This document shows, piece by piece, positions 10,804 through 21,186 of a stretch of DNA of 64,000 nt. Below the pieces are notes generated by a model. It searched no databases, had not been told where the DNA came from, and saw nothing but the letters and a program-made list of their open reading frames with translations. A program made the translations under genes and the position numbers. Origin of the DNA: Culex pipiens pallens (Eukaryota > Arthropoda > Insecta > Diptera > Culicidae); assembly GCF_016801865.2 (NCBI RefSeq), contig NC_068937.1, forward strand, positions 97,611,982 to 97,675,981. Direction: 5' to 3'. Numbering within the stretch: position 1 is the stretch's first letter; each line of letters begins with the position of its first letter.

Positions 10804-10916
10804 GCAACAAGTTGCAAAAAGAGGATTTTTTCAGCACGAGTCGTACATTTATCCAACGAGGTTCACCGAGTTGGATAAATACGACGAGTGCTGAATAAAA
10901 CAAGTTTTGCAACGAG
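10804..10916. repeat. hairpin repeat (CAGCACGAGTCGTA family)
   Basis: CAGCACGAGTCGTACATTTA (from 10831) and TAAATACGACGAGTGCTG (to about 10894) form an inverted repeat around CCAACGAGGTTCACCGAGTTGG. A less perfect outer pairing (CAACAAGTTGCAAAA with AAGTTTTGCAACGAG) extends the stem. No coding content; resembles a MITE core. Confidence 0.7.
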
Positions 10917-11345
10917 TTCCATACAACATTTTTTGCAATTCCGAAAAACACCTATTGAGTGAAATTTTGAGTCAAATTTTCATGTATTGAAAAGTAGAAC
11001 TTTTCAGCATTTATTTTGAAAAGTGTTCCTATTCGATTCTGTAATTTTTGGTACAGAAAAGTAGGCTATTTCGTCGTTCAAGAATGTCAGGAAAAACAAG
11101 TAGTTTCACGACGGAATTGCAAAAAAAAACTTTACACAATGTTGGAACATTCTCAAAGTCCTAGAAGTCGGGACTCCGGCTATTTCCGATTTGGGGCAGA
11201 ATAACAAATTTTTCTCACTTTTTCTGCAAGGGACTGTTCGGATTCATCCAGTCTAACAAATTTCGCTGATTTCATCATTTAATCACAGAGTATATTGTTG
11301 AAATGAAACATAATAAAATTGAAACAAAATAATAATAACTTACAT
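10917..11345. other. gene-free stretch, probable 3' flank of Gdown1
   Basis: AT-rich sequence downstream (minus-strand sense) of the Gdown1 stop. No repeat terminus and no coding domain found. The bases just after the stop on the minus strand read GAATGTAAGTT, which could be a splice donor in the 3' UTR, but that is weak. Confidence 0.35.
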
Positions 11346-11350
11346 TCGCT

Positions 11351-12427
11351 CTAATCCTCCTGCACCTCAACCTCGAATCCCTCGTCGCTGCTCTCGTCCG
11401 CGTCACTCTCATCGCCCCCATCCTCCTCCCCAGAGGAAGCATCCCGATAGGTGGTGAATCCACTCGACCCCGGCATCACATCGTTCTGCACCGTCTCGAT
11501 AACCTTCCGGCGGATTTCCTCGTGCTGCTTGAGCCGATCTTCGGCGTACAGCCGGCGGGTGTCCTCGAGCAGTTTGTTCTTCTCCGCCTGCAACATGACC
11601 CCTTCCTCGAGCGTTAGCATCTTTGTGGGGGAGTGCTTGAGTGAGGGCGGAGTGGCAGCCGTGTTTTCCCAGGACTTGAGGTGCTTCGCGTGGCGGACTT
11701 TCTCCTTATCCGGCTGGTGGATGTCCGTTATGGTCGTTCGGAACGGGAGGTATTTCGATCTCTGGGCGGTGTTGCGTTCCTTGTTACAGATGTAGATCGC
11801 GTGGCCGTCGTACAACTCGTTGGCCGCAGTCTGTTGGCGCTTCTCCAAAATACTACTCAACTTGCCAACGCTCTTTACCACGTCAACCTCGATAAGTTCC
11901 GCCGGGGCACATTCTTCCTGTTGCTCCTGCTTCAACTCTTCAATGTCCTTCAAATCACGCTCCGTAATCAACGATGGTTCCGGCTTGGCCACCACCACCA
12001 CCTTCGCCGTGTGTGTACTCTGGGCCAAGATCTTCAACGGATCCGTCTCCTCCTCATCGTCACTGTCCACCCTTTCACCCTCCCGTGCCCCACCCAACTG
12101 GCCACCCCACTCCAACTTGGTCAGCGACCTCTTCCCCACCGAGGCGATATTCAGCTCCGAAAACAGTTCCGCCGCTCGGTCCACATTGCTGTGCGCCTCC
12201 AACTGTTTCACAATCTGCTCGTAAAACAGCCGAATTTTCGCGCCCTTGTCCGGAAGTTTCGCCACCCTTCCCTTGTTGTTCAGCAGCAGCTCCTGGCGCA
12301 ACTTCAAGTCCAGCAGTTCCATTTTGTTCAGCTTGCTGATGTCCCGGATGTAGCCCTGCTTCTCGGAGTCGCGGCTCCGCGAAGGATCGCCCGGAACGCG
12401 GCTCAGTGGAGGCGGATTCTTGAACAT
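11351..12427 (-). CDS. Gdown1: Gdown1/POLR2M, RNA polymerase II-associated subunit (GRINL1A family)
   Basis: A 358-residue protein beginning MFKNPPPL at 12427; a longer in-frame reading to 12481 would need a GTG start and is not used. Family landmarks are the N-terminal RQELLLNNKG...LPDKGAKI block (human POLR2M has LPDKGKKI), a central Lys/Glu-rich region, a conserved YLPFRTT motif, and the LTLEEGVMLQAEKNKLLED helix (human: LSIEESLALQKQQK). The C-terminus is strongly acidic (SSGEEDGGDE...SSDEGFEVEVQED). Gdown1 binds Pol II, competes with TFIIF for its surface and holds polymerase in a Mediator-responsive or paused state, in the nucleus. It is one exon as far as visible. It is transcribed convergently toward TTLL12, about 2.9 kb apart. 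A 279-codon antisense ORF across it is a shadow. Confidence 0.85.
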   Translation of the reverse strand: MFKNPPPLSRVPGDPSRSRDSEKQGYIRDISKLNKMELLDLKLRQELLLNNKGRVAKLPDKGAKIRLFYEQIVKQLEAHSNVDRAAELFSELNIASVGKRSLTKLEWGGQLGGAREGERVDSDDEEETDPLKILAQSTHTAKVVVVAKPEPSLITERDLKDIEELKQEQQEECAPAELIEVDVVKSVGKLSSILEKRQQTAANELYDGHAIYICNKERNTAQRSKYLPFRTTITDIHQPDKEKVRHAKHLKSWENTAATPPSLKHSPTKMLTLEEGVMLQAEKNKLLEDTRRLYAEDRLKQHEEIRRKVIETVQNDVMPGSSGFTTYRDASSGEEDGGDESDADESSDEGFEVEVQED

Positions 12428-12605
12428 TTTGGAAGCACGATTTGCTGCAGCTACCGCGACCGAACTGATCGACGAACTCACGCAAACTGTCAGATTTGTT
12501 TACCACGCGCGCTGTTTTAAAAACTTTTTTCGATGACGATGCGTAGGGGAGCACAGTCTTGCGGTGAGAATTACCCGAAAATGGTGTAGGGGAAGGTCTG
12601 TACAT

Positions 12606-13400
12606 GTTTCAGAGATGTCTGTTGGAATAAAAAAACAAATTCGACGCCAACATTTCAAAAAGCATCATGTACAAACCATGCGTTTTGAGAAAAACGCCTT
12701 TGAATGATGAGCACCCATTTTCAATTCCCATTTTAATATAAAAGCAAAATAAGATGTTCTAATAATAACAAACGATGAAAAACGTTGCTTTTATTGATAC
12801 TTGATCATCCAAATTCAATAAAACATCATTTCCGTAATTTTATTTGAGTAAAACAAACATAACTCCTTTTGAAATCACCAACGTCGATATCGCCCTGCTG
12901 TCATTGAGGGGGGTGCTTTGTTATGATTCGTTTTTCTTCGCCGAATGTACATGGCGCTTTGTTCATGTTGCTTTTTTTTCGTCACGAGGTTCATGTAGTC
13001 TTTTGTTTGACAGGTTGACAGAGCTATATAAACAGGCACTGGTGATGGCAGAGATTTTGTTTATGTTGCTTTATTTAAAATCATGATTAAACAGACTTTA
13101 CTGAAGTAACTTTTGCTCATTTTTGGTGGAGAGGTAGCTTATTAGGAGTACTTTCAGAATATGCAATAACCCAGAAAGTGTCAAAATGTACATGATGCCT
13201 TTTGAAATGTTACCGTCGATTTGATTGGGCATATTCTATAATTTTCAATCATTATCATGAGCCTACTTGTTGTTGCTTTTTAGCACTATTCATTTGAAAT
13301 GTAATTGTCATTGCAATGTTATTTGTTTATAATAAATATCCTGTTAGTCAGACTTTTAATCATCGGCATGTTTTCATAATCTAGAGTTTTAATCTAGAGT
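12606..13400. other. gene-free stretch upstream of Gdown1
   Basis: AT-rich sequence that should include the Gdown1 promoter on the minus strand. No TATA box in a convincing place and no repeat terminus were found. A TATATAAACA at 13025 is on the plus strand and has no gene after it. Confidence 0.35.
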
Positions 13401-13745
13401 TTTTTTTTGAATAGGTCCTATAAACATATATTGTCACTAAATTTGATTTGCGAAAAAACACTATTTTTTTTTATATATGTTTTAGAGGTCATCAAATGCC
13501 AACTTTTTAGAAATTTCCAGGTTGTGCAAAAAGTCTTTGACCGAGTTATGAATTTTTGAATCAATACTAATTTTTTCAAAAAATCGAAATATTTGTCGCA
13601 AAAATTTTTCAACTTCATTTTTCGATGTAAAATCAAATTTGCAATCAAAAAGTACTTAAGTTAAATTTTGATAAAGTGCATGCACCGTTTTCAAGTTAAA
13701 GCCATTTTTATGTGACTTTTTTGAAAATAGTCGCAGTCAAGGTCT
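13400..13745. repeat. fragment of the long-palindrome family (internal part)
   Basis: Matches the inner left arm of the element at 23272-24862: the phrases ATGCCAACTTTTTAGAAATT, CCAGGTTGTGCAAAAAGTCT, CAAATTTGCAATCAAAAAGT and TGCACCGTTTTCAAGTTAAA occur in the same order. No termini are present. Confidence 0.75.
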
Positions 13746-13930
13746 AGACTATGTCATATGGGGTAGTTTCATAGGTAAAACATGTGATATTGATATGTGC
13801 CTTTCTTTCAGTATCACACAAAAAAATATTACTGTAATGACAAAAGTAAATTACTTTTGAATTTAAAAGTTGCCAAAATTTGCTGAAAGGAAAGTTTTTT
13901 TCTTGTTTTAAAAATGAAAACTTTTATTGC

Positions 13931-14188
13931 TACACTGCCCATGATCGCATAAATGTCCCATATGCATTTTCGTCACTTTTGAGTTATTGATGCAGTTTGG
14001 TTCAAAATCGTGTGCTCTTTCAAAAGAGCCTATAATATCCAGTACTTTGTTCTAGAAATCAAGTGGGAAATCCAGTTTTTTCGTGAAAATTTAACACATA
14101 GCCTTATGTGTGGGACAAACTTGTTTAGCGTTTTTCTCAGCTTGCTGTTTTTGCATATGGGACATTTATACGAACATGGGCAGTACAG
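13931..14188. mobile_element. MITE-like element with ~40-bp inverted ends
   Basis: ACTGCCCATGATCGCATAAA followed by TGTCCCATATGC at the left mirrors GCATATGGGACATTTATACG plus AACATGGGCAGT at the right. The arms pair with a few mismatches. The inside has no ORF of note. Target-site duplication not resolved. Confidence 0.7.
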
Positions 14189-14349
14189 TTTTTGAAAATC
14201 TCCTTACTAACTGATTTAAAAGTCTTAACTTTTAATACGACTGTATAATTTCTTTCATTTTCACGTTCTCGTGCAACCGTGTACGCCTAAGTTCCAAATG
14301 TAAACAAACATTTTGGTGGGTCCGGTCCGGTGGTGCCTGGTGAGTCCAG

Positions 14350-14562
14350 AGGGCTTTTGTTAATTTGATTTGGTTAACCGCGGTGGATTTTCTTGAAATA
14401 ATTCGAACTGTCAAAAATCCACCAAAACATCTACCACATTGATCACACAAAAAACTGTGGTAGAAAAGTATCCACCGGTAGATCCTTTGGTGGATTTTTG
14501 ACAGTTCGAATTATTTCAAGAAAATCCACCGCGGTTAACCAAATCAAATTAACAAAAGCCCT
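14350..14562. mobile_element. 213-bp MITE with perfect 78-bp inverted repeats, TSD CAG
   Basis: Arms 14349-14426 and 14486-14563 are exact reverse complements by my reading. Taking AGGGCTTTTGTTAATTTG as the terminus, CAG lies directly outside both ends (14347-14349 and 14563-14565). The 59-bp loop contains a second small stem (CTACCACA/CTGTGGTAG). The perfect arms suggest a recent insertion or gene conversion between the arms. Confidence 0.9.
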
Positions 14563-14696
14563 CAGAACGCGAATCAAAGCCGACCGCGGCAGCAGCCAGG
14601 ACTCGGGTGCGGACACCTTCGTAAGCCAAACAGCAGCAGCGAAACGCCGGCGAAGGAGGGTGGTGCTTGTGCGGGACGAGGTCGAGGGTTCAAAAA

Positions 14697-15082
14697 GGCC
14701 ATGGCTGCAGCTTCCTGCAGGACCTGCAGCTGTTTCACGACCGGAATGGGTTAGAAGGAAGCTTCGGTGTTTTGTGATTGATTTTGTTTGTTTTTGTAGG
14801 ATGGGAGCTCCTAGGTAGGAATGTGGATTCGAACCGGTTGTATTCGGTGGTGGTGACCCGGGATTGCTGGTTGAAGGTCGATTCCCGCGAGGACTGGGAC
14901 GAGATCATCGAGGAGATGGCGCTGCCAACGCGTTGCGTGAACAAGGAGATTGCGTTGAAGATGAATAGCATCCGATTTTTGGACAAGTACGAGAAAGGAT
15001 CCGACGAAGAGGAGGACGGCAAGAAGCGGCATAATCGGAGGTGGTCAGCGCGGATGTTGCACTCGATGTCGGCGGTTCACAA
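14697..15082 (+). pseudogene. ARID-domain fragment resembling ARID2/Bap170 (PBAP remodeller subunit), probably broken
   Basis: 14712-14750 reads FLQDLQLFHDRNG, the first ARID helix. 14829-15082 reads RLYSVVVTRDCWLKVDSRED, then WDEIIEEMALPTRCVNKEIA, LKMNSIRFLDKYEK, an acidic DEEEDGK patch and RRWSARMLHSMSAVHN. This order (Trp at the core, RCVN.EIALK, RFLDKYEK, then RWSARxLHS) matches the ARID2/Bap170 subfamily, which carries its ARID at the N-terminus and is a subunit of the PBAP SWI/SNF complex. A plausible intron (donor at 14750, acceptor TTTTTGTAG ending 14799) does not keep frame, and the GTPFxxxP segment is missing or unrecognisable. A donor-like CACCGGTGAGTAT follows at 15088. It may be a retro- or segmental copy; a diverged functional exon pair cannot be excluded. 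Confidence 0.6.
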
Positions 15083-15900
15083 CACCGGTGAGTATTGAGA
15101 ATGTGTGCAGTGGCTAGCCAACTTCCCTTACTTTCCATCTCTTTAAGCAACTTCCCGCCCACAAACGCTCACATCGCGATGGCGCAGCTTCAGCTGGGGA
15201 CAGCGAGCATGAAAATCTGTGTCATTGTGGAAGGAGGATGAAGTGCTCGAAATCAAATTCCGTTCCGAGGGCCTCATCAACCCCATGTTCCGGATGCGCT
15301 TCCAGGTTCTGGAACTCCATGTTCAGGCACTTCACTTCTCAGCCGGGAAACGTCGACCACCCTTCCCGAATCAACAGCCAACTTCTCCAAACCTGTCCTG
15401 ATGAAGGCCGGCAATGGACCATCCTGTTCGCTACTTTGCTGTCGCGCGTCGAAACGTCCATCCGGAACCGTCCAGCTTGGGGTCTTCGGAAGTTACCGTT
15501 GACGTACCGTAATAATCGGTACAGCTTGGACTCAGATGTTAGTCAGAAGCGTTAAATACAATAACAACATGTTTTTTTAACTTACTGTTTAAAACTTTAA
15601 AAAAATAAATATAAAATAAAGCACATTTTTTTCTGAAATTACAACGTATTATTAAATGTTGTTTATTCTTGCCATAAAAGGTTTCTTTTCCAATTAAAAG
15701 TAAAACACTTTTACCGATACAACGATTTTGTTCCATCAATGCATGGTAGTATCAAAACCTTTCAACTTTTAAATTAAAAAGTTTGAACTTTCTACGAATA
15801 TTCACCAACGCGAACTTTTAATCTAACGAACGATCTTTTTAAATTTAGAGTATTTTTTCTTTGTGTGTACTAGCTTAAATACAAAATAAATATAAAAGAT
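15083..15900. other. gene-free stretch after the ARID fragment
   Basis: 15190-15560 is GC-balanced and has an open frame reading SLWKEDEVLEIKFRSEG early on, which could be more of the same broken gene, but I cannot tie it to a known ARID2 segment. From 15560 on it is AT-rich without a recognisable feature. Confidence 0.4.
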
Positions 15901-18718
15901 AATCACAAAACATAAAAAAGAAAACCTCGTTGTAAAACAAACTGTGCCTAAATTTTTCTTTTGACCTTAAATTTGTGAATTTCTTTCGATCAATAAAAAC
16001 GAATGTTTTTTTTCAATTCTCATCAACTTTTATTTCAAGGTTCAAAATCCTCCAACGAGTTAGTTTGTGCTGCCATCAGTCGATGGCGCTGCATTCAACA
16101 CTTCTTTTTTTTGCTACAATTTATTCAATTATTATATGGTTTCCACCTTTAGGAAACCGCCAGTTCGTTCCATTGCAATGTATGCCGTGCAATCATATTG
16201 TGTTTTTCTTTGTTTTGTTTTTGTTTACGTACGCATAAGTAAGTTTCACATTTAGGTTTTTTTTTTGTCGTGGCTGTGTAATAGGTAGTTTAATTTCATA
16301 TGTTTTTTTATTCACCATTTCTTCAGCTTTCTTTTTTTGTCAAACACTCAAAAAGTAACTCTTGTCGCTTTTTAAGCTTTCGCATTTTCGTTTTAGAACC
16401 ATCTGATATTTGACCAATTGCTAGCAATGACCCAGCGACAAGAGTTTGTGAATTTCTACGGTTTGGTTTATTTTGTTCTGTCTCTTTCATCAAATATTGT
16501 TATCAAATTCAGCTAAAAGACGTGTATATTAGCGATTCAGAATTTTATGCTTCTTGACTCTACTTTTTGTTTTCATTTTTAGTACAAATCGTTTTAGTGG
16601 CTCGTTCTTAACACTTAGTTATTTTTTCATGAAACGACACATAGTTACAGTTGCGCCATTTTTTTTTAAATTTTTTGTTCCGCTTAGGCGCATTATATCG
16701 TTTAGATAATTGGTTTAGTTTAGTGACTTTATACGTTTCACTGCAAGTGAGAAAGTTCAACCATCAATTAGAAATCGAAACGAAAGTACGGGTTTTTCTT
16801 AACATTGTGATTTGTTTAAAGTTACTGTTCTTTTTTCTCTTGTACGTTATAATGTCTGGTTTATAAACACACTACACAGATTATAGATTTGGTTTTCATA
16901 ACAGCGTTTTCGTAGGTTTTTTTCTTGCTACGTTTTTGTTTCCAATAAATACATTTCTTAACAAAGTTAGCACATGTGGTCTACAAACTATAGAGGGATG
17001 TCTGCTTGTCTATGTGTGCGTGGAGGGATGCAAAAATGCATTCGCGAACAACGAGGGAGGGGTGTCAATGAATTTAAAAGCTATTTTTTTCTTGTAATTT
17101 TAAACAACTTGACTTATATTGATCACCTTTTAAAACATTTTTTCTTACTGTATGCCTGTGTGTTTGTGTGAATGTCTGAACGACTTGGAACCACTCAGGG
17201 CGCTTGACGTTAACGAGCTGTCAAAATTCACAAACAGTGGCGCCTCTAGTGGAGCTTTTTGCAAACAGAACGTAAAGCAGCAGCAAAACGAAGGATTTAG
17301 AATCCTTTTGCGAACAATTCCGACTACATTTTGATTACATGTGGACTTAACAAACTTTAAATCTTTAAATTTTGATCGCTTAAAATGCAAATTTTAAATG
17401 TCTAAAAATAGTGTTTGTTCGATCTCAAAATATATCATATAATTTTGTTTTTTTGTGTGTGTGTTGCACGTAAAATATCTATCTTTTCGCTATAGGTAAA
17501 ACTTCAGGTTTCATTTTGTTATGTGTGGGTGATTTTTCGTTTGTCTGTGTGATGGGATGTGTAAATACAGAATATTAAAACTTAAACCTTAAACGCAATA
17601 CACGCAGTACTACCTTTGTTTGAGCACACGATCACTTGATTAAAAACTATAGCTTATTACATGCTTTATACTTTGTTTTTGCTATCATTCTGTCGTAAAT
17701 ATTGGTTCTATCTCTCATTGAGCCGATAACTTTCACACAAGGTTTTCTTGCTTGTATGTTAAATTCGCTCACGTAAAAAAGCGCAAACTTAGGCAAAACA
17801 TGGTGCGTTTAGCTCTTCCCAATTCTTTGGGATCCAGTTGCCAAAACGCGGGAATTTTTTCCAACTTTAGAATGTGTTCTTCTTTAACTTTTTTTCATAT
17901 TTTTTTTTGTTCTGTTGTTGTATTTCACTCACTTTTTTGTAAATTTAAATATTGTCTTCTTTCTTTCTTTTTTTATGTCTACAGGAGACGCGAAAAATCT
18001 AGGAAGGAAAATTTGCTTTTTTCGCTTTTCTGCTAAAGTTACGTCAAGAGAGATAGAAAGTTTTTTTTCAAACACATTTTTTTCTGCCTTATTGTGAAAT
18101 TCATGTGTGATGTGTAATTTATTCGCGTGCGATTTGCGAAACAGTGCGTGAATCCAATATGGTGGTGGTAGTGCTTTTTTTGCGACAAAAGTTTATGATA
18201 TGCAAAGAGTATTTAGTGTCTCACAGTGGAGGGAGAAAGTACTGGTGAAAATCGGGGTGTGTTGGTGGGAGAAAAGGGCCAGCAAAAGCTTTTGTGAGGG
18301 GAAATATACGGCGAGATTTCAGAGAACAGATGAACATTTTGGGATCCTGAATTGACTCTTGGTGAAAGTCATGAAGAACGTTGGAAACAAGTAATATGAA
18401 GCAAACAAAAATTTCGCGCGAAAAATATTTAACTAGGAAATTTATAAAAATCTAAATATTTTTTTTTGAGGGAAAAGTAATGTTGTGCTTTTAAAAGCAA
18501 ATCCAAAAATGTAATTGTACAATAGCGTCTTAAAGCCTGTTTGCAAACATCTATAAATCTAGAGCAACATTTGAAAGGGGCGGTACGACATTGCTCTTAC
18601 GGCCTTTCATTACACGCGTTTAAATGGGACGAATTGATTTCTAGTTAGAAATCCCATAAGAAATATGCATTACGTAGTGAAAGAAAGATCTCTCGTTTAT
18701 TTGGTAAACAAAGTTTGC
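15900..18718. other. T-rich, largely repeat-free tract of ~2.4 kb
   Basis: Plus strand is T-rich throughout, with many T runs, GTGTGT patches (17453-17462) and motifs such as TGTAAATA (17561). It lacks the repeat families seen elsewhere and lacks coding ORFs. This composition would suit a long 3' UTR or a regulatory intergenic tract; no stop codon or poly(A) context links it to a known gene here. Confidence 0.4.
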
Positions 18719-19369
18719 TGTAGGGGAGAGTGGGGAGACTTGATCCCCGGGGACACTTGATCCCAAGCCTGTATCTCGTCACCATGTGGGTAAAACAATT
18801 AGCTTTGTTCTAGAAAGTTGTGCGAAATTAACCAAAACTCATTGTAGAAAACAAAGAAAAAAATAAAAAAATGTTTAGATTGAGTTACACACATTTTTCT
18901 AAAACGAGCTGCAAAAAACTTCCAAGAGATCTTTTTTTCTTTTTTTAATATGCATAGAAAACACAAAAAAATTGTGGTCTAAAAAATAATATTATAAGTT
19001 TTTAAATATTTTACATACTAAACTTGTTATATTTTGAACACAAACGTACAGGTTTTATGTGAAATTGCTGTAACTTATAGAAAATTAAAAGTTTGGATGA
19101 ATAAGAAACATTTTGCTTAAGATTTCTTCAAAATGTTGAAAGGGGGATCAAGTTACCCCTAACATTTTTAAAATGCCGGTTTAAAATATTTTTTTAAAAC
19201 GCTTGGCATGATTCGAAGAGTTCATCTGATGAAATACCCTTATAAGCCAAACATAGATGAATGTTTAAGCTTTTAATTCATGCAAAAAGTTTATAGTTTT
19301 GTGAGAAATTGACAGAGTTATGTGCGATACAAAAAAAAAGGGGATCAAGTCTCCCCACTCTCCCCTACA
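18719..19369. mobile_element. 651-bp TIR element (TGTAGGGGAGAGTGGGGAGA)
   Basis: The left end TGTAGGGGAGAGTGGGGAGA, then CTTGATCCCC, is mirrored at the right by GGGGATCAAGTCTCCCCACT, then CTCCCCTACA: about 30 bp with one or no mismatch. Internally GGGGACACTTGATCCC and GGGGGATCAAGTTACCCC repeat the terminal theme. No transposase ORF; non-autonomous. No clear target-site duplication (left flank TTGC, right flank TTGG). Confidence 0.85.
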
Positions 19370-21120
19370 TTGGCTGATGCACGAAGTGATTTGTTTACCT
19401 TTTTTTGATACCCTCTGCAAACGTCAAACCATACAAAATTGCTGCCGGATCTTTTCCTGGAGAGATCCGGAAACAGATCCGGCAAAAAATGTATTGAGTT
19501 GACGTTTGCTGAGGGCTGCCGAAAAGTTTGGTTATGTTCTGCTTGCAAAAGACAATAATATGGAATAAAAAGGTTGCCTCAAAAGGTCGAAACTCAAAAG
19601 AAAGAATCACGAAAGTTCAAATTCTGTCTTCTGTTCTCAGAAGAACATGAAGATGGCCATTTCGACAGTGCACAGTGGTCCAGATCGCAAAATTAAGTGG
19701 AAAGGGATTTTCCGAAAAATGGTGAAGCTTTGGAGCTTTGGTGTCTTCAAAAGAGTTGTTGTAAATGAAAAGGGGCAACTTTTGGTTTGGGTGAAAATTA
19801 GAGTGATTTTAAAAATCCAACTTTTCAGGAACATTTTGGGATTTTTTTGTTTTCTAGAAAGTTGTTGGGCTTACCAATCCAAGCAACTTTGTCGAAGACA
19901 CCAAAATTCAACGACCAAATTTATGGAAAGTATCTGAGCAAACCTCTAAAAATCAGTTTTTTGAACGTGGCAACTCAGGGTTAAGTTTTAGAGAAAAGTG
20001 ATATTTGGGGCACTTTTAGAACTCTAAAAAACAAACATTTTTATTTTTTGACAAGCCAATTTGGACTTAAGGGTCAAAAGATACCGCCATTTTAAGGTGA
20101 AAAAGATGCAAATTTTAAACTCAAATATCTCAAAAAGGCGCTAGCCAAATTTTAAGCGCCAGGTTGCATTTGAAAGAAAAAATCTCAGGGGTGTTTTTCT
20201 TTAAACTCGAGATATCTTCATTTTAAAAAGTCTATTTTTCAAGGGAAAACCATATGGGACCACCCTAACGAAATTCGAAAATTGTCCAAATATAGGTTTT
20301 CCATGTAATTTTGTCCGCTGAATGTGCCCTAAATTGGTAATTTTACATTTTAATCGGCTGTCCCCCTACTCCAGGGAAAGATTGGAGCTGAAAAGTTTTT
20401 GTTTCCATTTCTGGCTAAAAACCTCGCCGCAAACGTTGCACGCGGCAAGGTCAACCCAAACCCAAACAACAAATTTCAAGCTGTCATCGGAAAGAAATGT
20501 CAGTGCACAAGGGCGCCTCTAGTGGCAAATCCGAAAAGTATTGACCATGCTTTGCAAATTTAAAATAAAACCGTTACAATTTTGGGACAAGTTGGTATCC
20601 AGACTTTCATGTCTGTTTGTCTGTGGTTTTACCGCTAACAATGTTTAAGTTTACCTCCTTTCCGGTCCCTAGTAGCAAGTAAAACGGCGCTTTTATATTT
20701 TTGTTGAACAATTGCTCCACAAGCGTTTTTATACGTTAATTATTTAACAAGTGTCATAATTGTTCACATTTTGATAAAAAAAACCATTGTTAAACATGGT
20801 TGTGTAACAAAAATGCCAAATCTAGCAACGGATTACGAATAGCTCATTTTGTAGTTTATTCTGACTTAAATGAAACATGCTTGTAGAACTCGAATGCAAA
20901 ATGACATTTGCAGACATGATGTTTCATTTCAGTTTGCTAAACATGATAACATAGTAGATTTGACCTTTGGCTTCGGCTAGGATTTCTCGTAAACAAGTTG
21001 TTTATGTGAAGTTCGCGTTCTTGTTCTAAAAACCGAGCAAGAACATGTTGACATAACCCCTCGTGGAAAGATGCAGACGCGCGCCCGGACATTTGGAGTG
21101 ATCTTGGGTTCGACACTTGC
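19370..21120. other. gene-free stretch with an unnamed dispersed repeat
   Basis: 19650-20320 carries phrases shared with repeats elsewhere in the window: AACTTTGTCGAAGACACCAA near 19885, ATGGGACCACCCTAACG near 20251. It is probably a decayed non-autonomous element. 20330-21120 holds no supportable gene; a 92-codon minus ORF (21215-20937) beginning with a leucine run is discussed under rejected items. Confidence 0.45.
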
Positions 21121-21123
21121 CCT

Positions 21124-21186
21124 ATGGATTCTTCATCAAAAAGGAAAACTGAAAATGCAGCACCGGGAACCAGCAGCAGCAGCAGA
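21124..21186 (+). CDS. possible first coding exon (21 codons), low confidence
   Basis: ATG at 21124 opens a frame MDSSSKRKTENAAPGTSSSS ending exactly at a consensus splice donor (AGA|GTAAGTAG at 21187). The Ser/Lys-rich, polar start is typical of many nuclear proteins, and the GC content rises locally. No following exon was identified in the window, so the call rests on the donor and composition only. Confidence 0.25.

Noticed and set aside
11681..12520. 279-codon plus-strand ORF over Gdown1
   Set aside because: Antisense shadow of Gdown1; leucine/arginine-rich without a recognisable fold.
18719..18726. Target-site duplication TTGCTG/TTGGCTG for the 651-bp TIR element
   Set aside because: The two flanks do not match exactly and are not both adjacent to the terminus.
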